Shown here piece by piece: positions 60,430 through 64,000 of a stretch of DNA of 64,000 nt; the stretch's first letter is position 1, and each line of letters opens with the position of its first letter. Source of the stretch: Methanobrevibacter sp. TLL-48-HuF1 (lineage in GTDB: Archaea; Methanobacteriota; Methanobacteria; Methanobacteriales; Methanobacteriaceae); NCBI RefSeq assembly GCF_023617305.1, contig NZ_CP081485.1, positions 465,001 through 529,000 on the forward strand. The letters are read 5' to 3'. The notes below the pieces were generated by a model that was not told the origin of the DNA, ran no database searches, and was given only the letters and a program-made list of their open reading frames with translations. The position numbers and the translations under genes were made by a program.

Positions 60430-63400
60430 TTATCTTTTCTTTGAAATTTTAATAGGTAAAAATCCAATTGAAATCATTGAAACTAAAATTAACAATACAA
60501 TCGGCAAACCTGTTTTTGGCAATACAATACTTGTTAAAGCCTGTACCTGTGTTAAACTCTCTAATTTTGAAACAATGGATTTTTGAAGTGAATCTTTAGT
60601 TAAAATTGGAGAATGGATATTATTTACAATATTTTCTAATTTTTTCATAGTTTTTTCACTTACAAAAACACTTGCACAATCATGATTATTGGATTTATCA
60701 TAATCAAAAGTATCCGATGAAACAACAACAGTATTTTCAAATTTACCGCAATTATTTGCAACGGCATTAATAGTTAACAGAGATTTTTCACCATTAGCTA
60801 ATGAACCAATAGTTAAAACATTGGTTTCATTATTGAAATTACCTTTAGTAGTCTCAAATGAAATTAACTTTAAATTAGAGTTTAATAATTCATTTACCTT
60901 AATATTTTCAGCATTATCTGGCCCATTATTTGTAATTTCAATTAAATAAGTAATTAAATCACCTAATTTAACTTCCTGTTTTGATACTGATTTTTCAATA
61001 GCTAAATCTGCAGCAGGTTTAACATTAATTGACTTTTCATAATTATTGTTAGTTAAATTATTGTCTTTTTCATTGCCTCTGACTTTAACAACATTTGTAA
61101 TGTTTCCTGTTTTGACAATTTTAGAGACAATATCCAATTGCAATTCTTCACCAACATCTAAGTTGCCAATATCCCATATACCACTTACAGGATTATAAAC
61201 TCCTTTAGATGGATTAGATGAAATATATTCAACAGCATTTGGAAGCAAATCATTAACCACAACACCAGTAGCTGCATTTGGCCCATTGTTTGAAACAATT
61301 ATTGTCCATTTAATTAAATCATTATAATTAGGATTTGAATTGTTAATTAATTTAATAACTGACAAATCAGCTACTTTAATTACATCAACAGATTCATTAT
61401 CATGATTATTTGATTCATTCCAATCATATTGTGTAGAATTGACACTGACTAAGTTTAGAATTTTCCCAGATTTATTAACTTTACAGTAAATATCCAATGT
61501 TTCATTAATCATAGGTGCTAATGAATCAATAGTCCAAATACCAGATTCAACATCATAGTTTCCTTTTGATAAGCTAGATTTTACAAATATTAACCCTTCA
61601 TCCAATAAATCTTTAACCTGGACATTAATAGCCACATCAGGACCATTATTTGAAACAACAACTGACCATTTAATTATTTCACCAAAGTCAGGAGTCCTAT
61701 TGTTTACATATTTTTTAACAAAAAGATCAACACTTGAATTAACCTCAATGCTTTTATTTGCAATATTATTAGTTAAATCATAATCATATTCATTTCCAGA
61801 TACATTAGCTATATTAACAAGCTTTCCAGTTTTATTAACAAAACAGATTATTGTTAATTCCTTTGTCTGATTAGCAAGTAATTGGCCGACATTCCAAGTT
61901 CCATTAAATGATTTATCCATAGCAATTAATCCATCAGGCAAAATATCACAAACAACAACACCAGTTGCAGTATCTGGACCATTATTAGTAATCCTTAAAG
62001 TCCATTCAACTAAAGAATTAAATTTAGGATTAGTATCATTAACTAATTTTTCAATAGCCAAATCAGCGCATACATCAATATCAATAGAATTATTATCATA
62101 GTTATTACTTAAATTCCAATCATATTCATTTCCAGACACATTAGCCACATTCATTATTTTTCCAGTTTTATTAACTAACGTTACAATATCGATAGAAATA
62201 GATTTGCCACTTTCTAAAGTTCCAATATTCCATAAACCAGATTTTACATCATAATTTCCAGTACTGGAAAGATAAATCAAATCTCTAGAAAGCAGATCAC
62301 AAACAATAACATCTGTAGCTTTATCAGGACCATTATTAGTAACTCTTAAAGTCCATTTAACTAAAGAATTGAATTTAGGATTAGTATCATTAACTAATTT
62401 TTCAATAGCTAAATCTGCTGATGGATTAACATTAAGACCTGCTGAATCATTATTGTTTTTTAAATTCCAATCATATTCGTTTCCAGACACACTAGCTTCA
62501 TTTATAAAAGTTCCCGTTTTATTAACTAAAGTTTTTATATTAATTGTTTTAGATTCACCGATGTTAAGAGATCCAATATTTAAAATACCTGTTTTTTTAT
62601 TGTATTTTTCATCATCACAGTTCAAAATAATTAAACCATCAGGAATTAAGTCTTTTAATTTAATTCCAGTTCCAATATTAGGACCATTATTTGTAATCTT
62701 TAATGTCCATATTACCACATCCCCATAATTAGCATCAATCAAATTAGAACTTTTATTTACTTGAAGATCCGCTTTAGGATAAACACTGAAATAGGTAACA
62801 TTTGTAATATATTTGTAGTAAGTATCTTCAAAATGGGTTGCACTAACTTTATATTTTCCAGGCTTTAAATTTTCCAGGACATTTGAAACATAACCTTTAA
62901 AATCAGATTTTAAAGTTTTATTAAATATTACAGACCCGTCTTCATAAGTTACAGTTAATAAAACATCCATATTATATTCCCTACTGTCCTGATATAATTT
63001 TCCATTATCTACAGCTCCTAAAATAGGAGTTTCACCATTTACTTTAATTTTATCCTGTTTTGCATTATTATAAATTGCATTTGAAACAAATAAATCATTA
63101 TATTTAGCTATATTATTTCCGCCAAATATAGTAGCTGAAATTTCACAATTTTCACCATAATAAATATTTTTAGCAGAAATTGGCAAAGCATAAACCCATG
63201 CTTGATTTTCTGCCATTGCATTATCTGAAATAACACAGTTTAAACCAGATTTATCATAATAAATAGCACTTCCATTTCTTGCTACATTGTTATTAAATGT
63301 ATTTTTATTAATAGTAGCTGCAGAACTATTTATATAAATAGCTCCACCTAACCCGTCATCTAATTTTTTAACATCAGGAATAGCTTCATTAGCTATAAAT

Positions 63401-64000
63401 GAAGAATCTACAACAGTTGTTTTATATCCATTAATATAAACCGCACCGCCATTTACATTAGCTATGTTCTTATTAAAATCAACGTCATCAATAGTGACTG
63501 TTTTAGCTATAATATTAACAGCGCCACCATTTACTGATGCAACATTTTTATTAAATGTAGATTTTTGAATTTCAATATTTTTACCTTTTAATTGAACAGC
63601 ACCACCATAAGGAGCATTATTTTGCTCAAAATTACAGTTAGCCACTTTTAAATTCATATCCATATCTATATAACCTGTACTTAATGCACCACCATAAAGT
63701 TTTGCAGAGTTGTTTATAAAAAAACAATCCTTAATATTACCTGATGCATGATAAGTTAATGCTCCACCCTGATCTGCAGAGTTATTAATAAATTTACAAT
63801 TTTGATAAGTTATTCCCGCTCTAACACAACCTGCTCCACCATGAGAGTTATTTAAATTATGTGCAATGGCTTCATTGTTAATAAAATTACAATTTACAAC
63901 ATTAGAATAAATATTGTATTCATCACGACCAATTTGAATCGCACCACCATATGATTTATGATTAGTGATTGGTTTGACTTTATTAGATACGAAATTACAA
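60430..64000 (-). CDS. Adhesin-like surface protein, beta-helix plus six DUF11 repeats and LPKTG anchor (5' end outside window)
   Basis: The frame is open to the right edge at 64000, so at least 1189 residues are present and the N-terminus with signal peptide is missing; the ATG at 63663 is internal. Order seen: a beta-helix region with many NN-A-GGA turns (64000 to about 63100), of the type in probable polymorphic/adhesin-like proteins; a linker with an Ig-like domain (about 63050-62790); six DUF11 repeats of about 117 residues (62773-60660), each starting ADL and containing WTL-ITNNGP; and the C-terminus LPKTG (60508-60522), a hydrophobic helix and KISKKR. The tail is a sortase sorting signal. 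Function: probable attachment to host or partner cells. Confidence 0.8.
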   Translation of the reverse strand, partial: CNFVSNKVKPITNHKSYGGAIQIGRDEYNIYSNVVNCNFINNEAIAHNLNNSHGGAGCVRAGITYQNCKFINNSADQGGALTYHASGNIKDCFFINNSAKLYGGALSTGYIDMDMNLKVANCNFEQNNAPYGGAVQLKGKNIEIQKSTFNKNVASVNGGAVNIIAKTVTIDDVDFNKNIANVNGGAVYINGYKTTVVDSSFIANEAIPDVKKLDDGLGGAIYINSSAATINKNTFNNNVARNGSAIYYDKSGLNCVISDNAMAENQAWVYALPISAKNIYYGENCEISATIFGGNNIAKYNDLFVSNAIYNNAKQDKIKVNGETPILGAVDNGKLYQDSREYNMDVLLTVTYEDGSVIFNKTLKSDFKGYVSNVLENLKPGKYKVSATHFEDTYYKYITNVTYFSVYPKADLQVNKSSNLIDANYGDVVIWTLKITNNGPNIGTGIKLKDLIPDGLIILNCDDEKYNKKTGILNIGSLNIGESKTINIKTLVNKTGTFINEASVSGNEYDWNLKNNNDSAGLNVNPSADLAIEKLVNDTNPKFNSLVKWTLRVTNNGPDKATDVIVCDLLSRDLIYLSSTGNYDVKSGLWNIGTLESGKSISIDIVTLVNKTGKIMNVANVSGNEYDWNLSNNYDNNSIDIDVCADLAIEKLVNDTNPKFNSLVEWTLRITNNGPDTATGVVVCDILPDGLIAMDKSFNGTWNVGQLLANQTKELTIICFVNKTGKLVNIANVSGNEYDYDLTNNIANKSIEVNSSVDLFVKKYVNNRTPDFGEIIKWSVVVSNNGPDVAINVQVKDLLDEGLIFVKSSLSKGNYDVESGIWTIDSLAPMINETLDIYCKVNKSGKILNLVSVNSTQYDWNESNNHDNESVDVIKVADLSVIKLINNSNPNYNDLIKWTIIVSNNGPNAATGVVVNDLLPNAVEYISSNPSKGVYNPVSGIWDIGNLDVGEELQLDIVSKIVKTGNITNVVKVRGNEKDNNLTNNNYEKSINVKPAADLAIEKSVSKQEVKLGDLITYLIEITNNGPDNAENIKVNELLNSNLKLISFETTKGNFNNETNVLTIGSLANGEKSLLTINAVANNCGKFENTVVVSSDTFDYDKSNNHDCASVFVSEKTMKKLENIVNNIHSPILTKDSLQKSIVSKLESLTQVQALTSIVLPKTGLPIVLLILVSMISIGFLPIKISKKR
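60660..62773 (-). repeat. Six tandem DUF11 repeats
   Basis: Six units of about 350 bp begin (ADL/VDL codons) near 62773, 62420, 62070, 61735, 61370 and 61010 on the minus strand. Units 2 and 3 are recent copies: an 89-base stretch at 61976-62064 differs from 62327-62415 at only about five positions, exactly 351 bp (117 codons) away. Recombination between units could change the repeat number. Confidence 0.75.

Noticed and set aside
60660-62773. CRISPR-like periodicity
   Set aside because: The 350-bp units are coding DUF11 protein repeats; there is no short repeat-spacer pattern anywhere in the window.

Overview
The window is archaeal and most likely from a Methanobrevibacter species close to M. 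smithii (order Methanobacteriales). The evidence is the very AT-rich DNA, strong GGAGG/GGTGA ribosome binding sites, TATA-type promoters and oligo-T terminators, together with a proteasome-activating nucleotidase, aMBF1, archaeal NAC, archaeal SepF, 2-phosphoglycerate kinase (cyclic 2,3-diphosphoglycerate route), thiol:fumarate reductase TfrB, split archaeal glutamate synthase, a pseudomurein-type MraY/Mur-ligase/ATP-grasp set and several methanogen-only DUF families. The species assignment is inference. There is no rRNA, tRNA, CRISPR array, prophage or intact insertion sequence. Layout, left to right. 0.2-4.9 kb: tRNA m2G10 methyltransferase, a PH-domain membrane protein, pan with a C/D box guide sRNA just downstream of it (2415-2478), aMBF1 and a DUF356 protein. 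4.9-12.2 kb: a cell-envelope block (secreted zinc-ribbon protein, POTRA-like membrane protein, Mur ligase, MraY-like transferase, CarB-like ATP-grasp ligase) that runs into a nickel block (hydrogenase maturation protease, methyltransferase, NikR). 13.1-15.4 kb: a secreted Ig-repeat protein with an AstE/M14-type metallopeptidase domain and a small membrane protein. 15.6-20.6 kb: DUF2115, the pdxT-split glutamate synthase operon and a HEAT-repeat protein. 20.6-28.6 kb: isopropylmalate-type dehydrogenase plus acyl-CoA ligase, argB, a methyltransferase-TarI-TarJ-zinc ribbon operon predicting CDP-ribitol synthesis, a tiny basic protein and argJ. 28.6-32 kb: a tail-anchored GGDD/cyclase-like protein overlapping a NYN nuclease-like protein, followed by a CpdA-like phosphoesterase and NAC. 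32-43.8 kb: a B12-radical SAM protein, a sodium:solute symporter with its small accessory peptide, phenylacetate-CoA-ligase-like and ACT proteins, two small hypotheticals, iorBA, tfrB, a TrmJ-like methyltransferase and a decayed ferredoxin gene. 44-46 kb: uracil permease and upp. 46.5-52.1 kb: a 1600-residue secreted beta-helix protein with a polytopic membrane partner. 52.4-60.2 kb: dcd, glyS, a DUF1724/FilR1-type regulator, a TatD-like hydrolase, sepF, a DUF1611 protein, 2-phosphoglycerate kinase, ZPR1 and a histone-fold-like coiled-coil protein. 60.4-64 kb: the 3' part of a large adhesin-like protein with six DUF11 repeats and a C-terminal LPKTG anchor, cut by the right window edge. How it fits together: most of the window is core metabolism and information processing. 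Envelope biology recurs (pseudomurein precursor synthesis, a possible ribitol-phosphate polymer, a secreted peptidase, three large surface proteins, SepF). A second theme is aryl-acid metabolism (IOR, CoA ligase, ACT domain, symporter). The least explained items are the GGDD-protein/NYN/phosphoesterase neighbourhood, the TarIJ operon, the POTRA-like protein and the histone-like coiled-coil protein.
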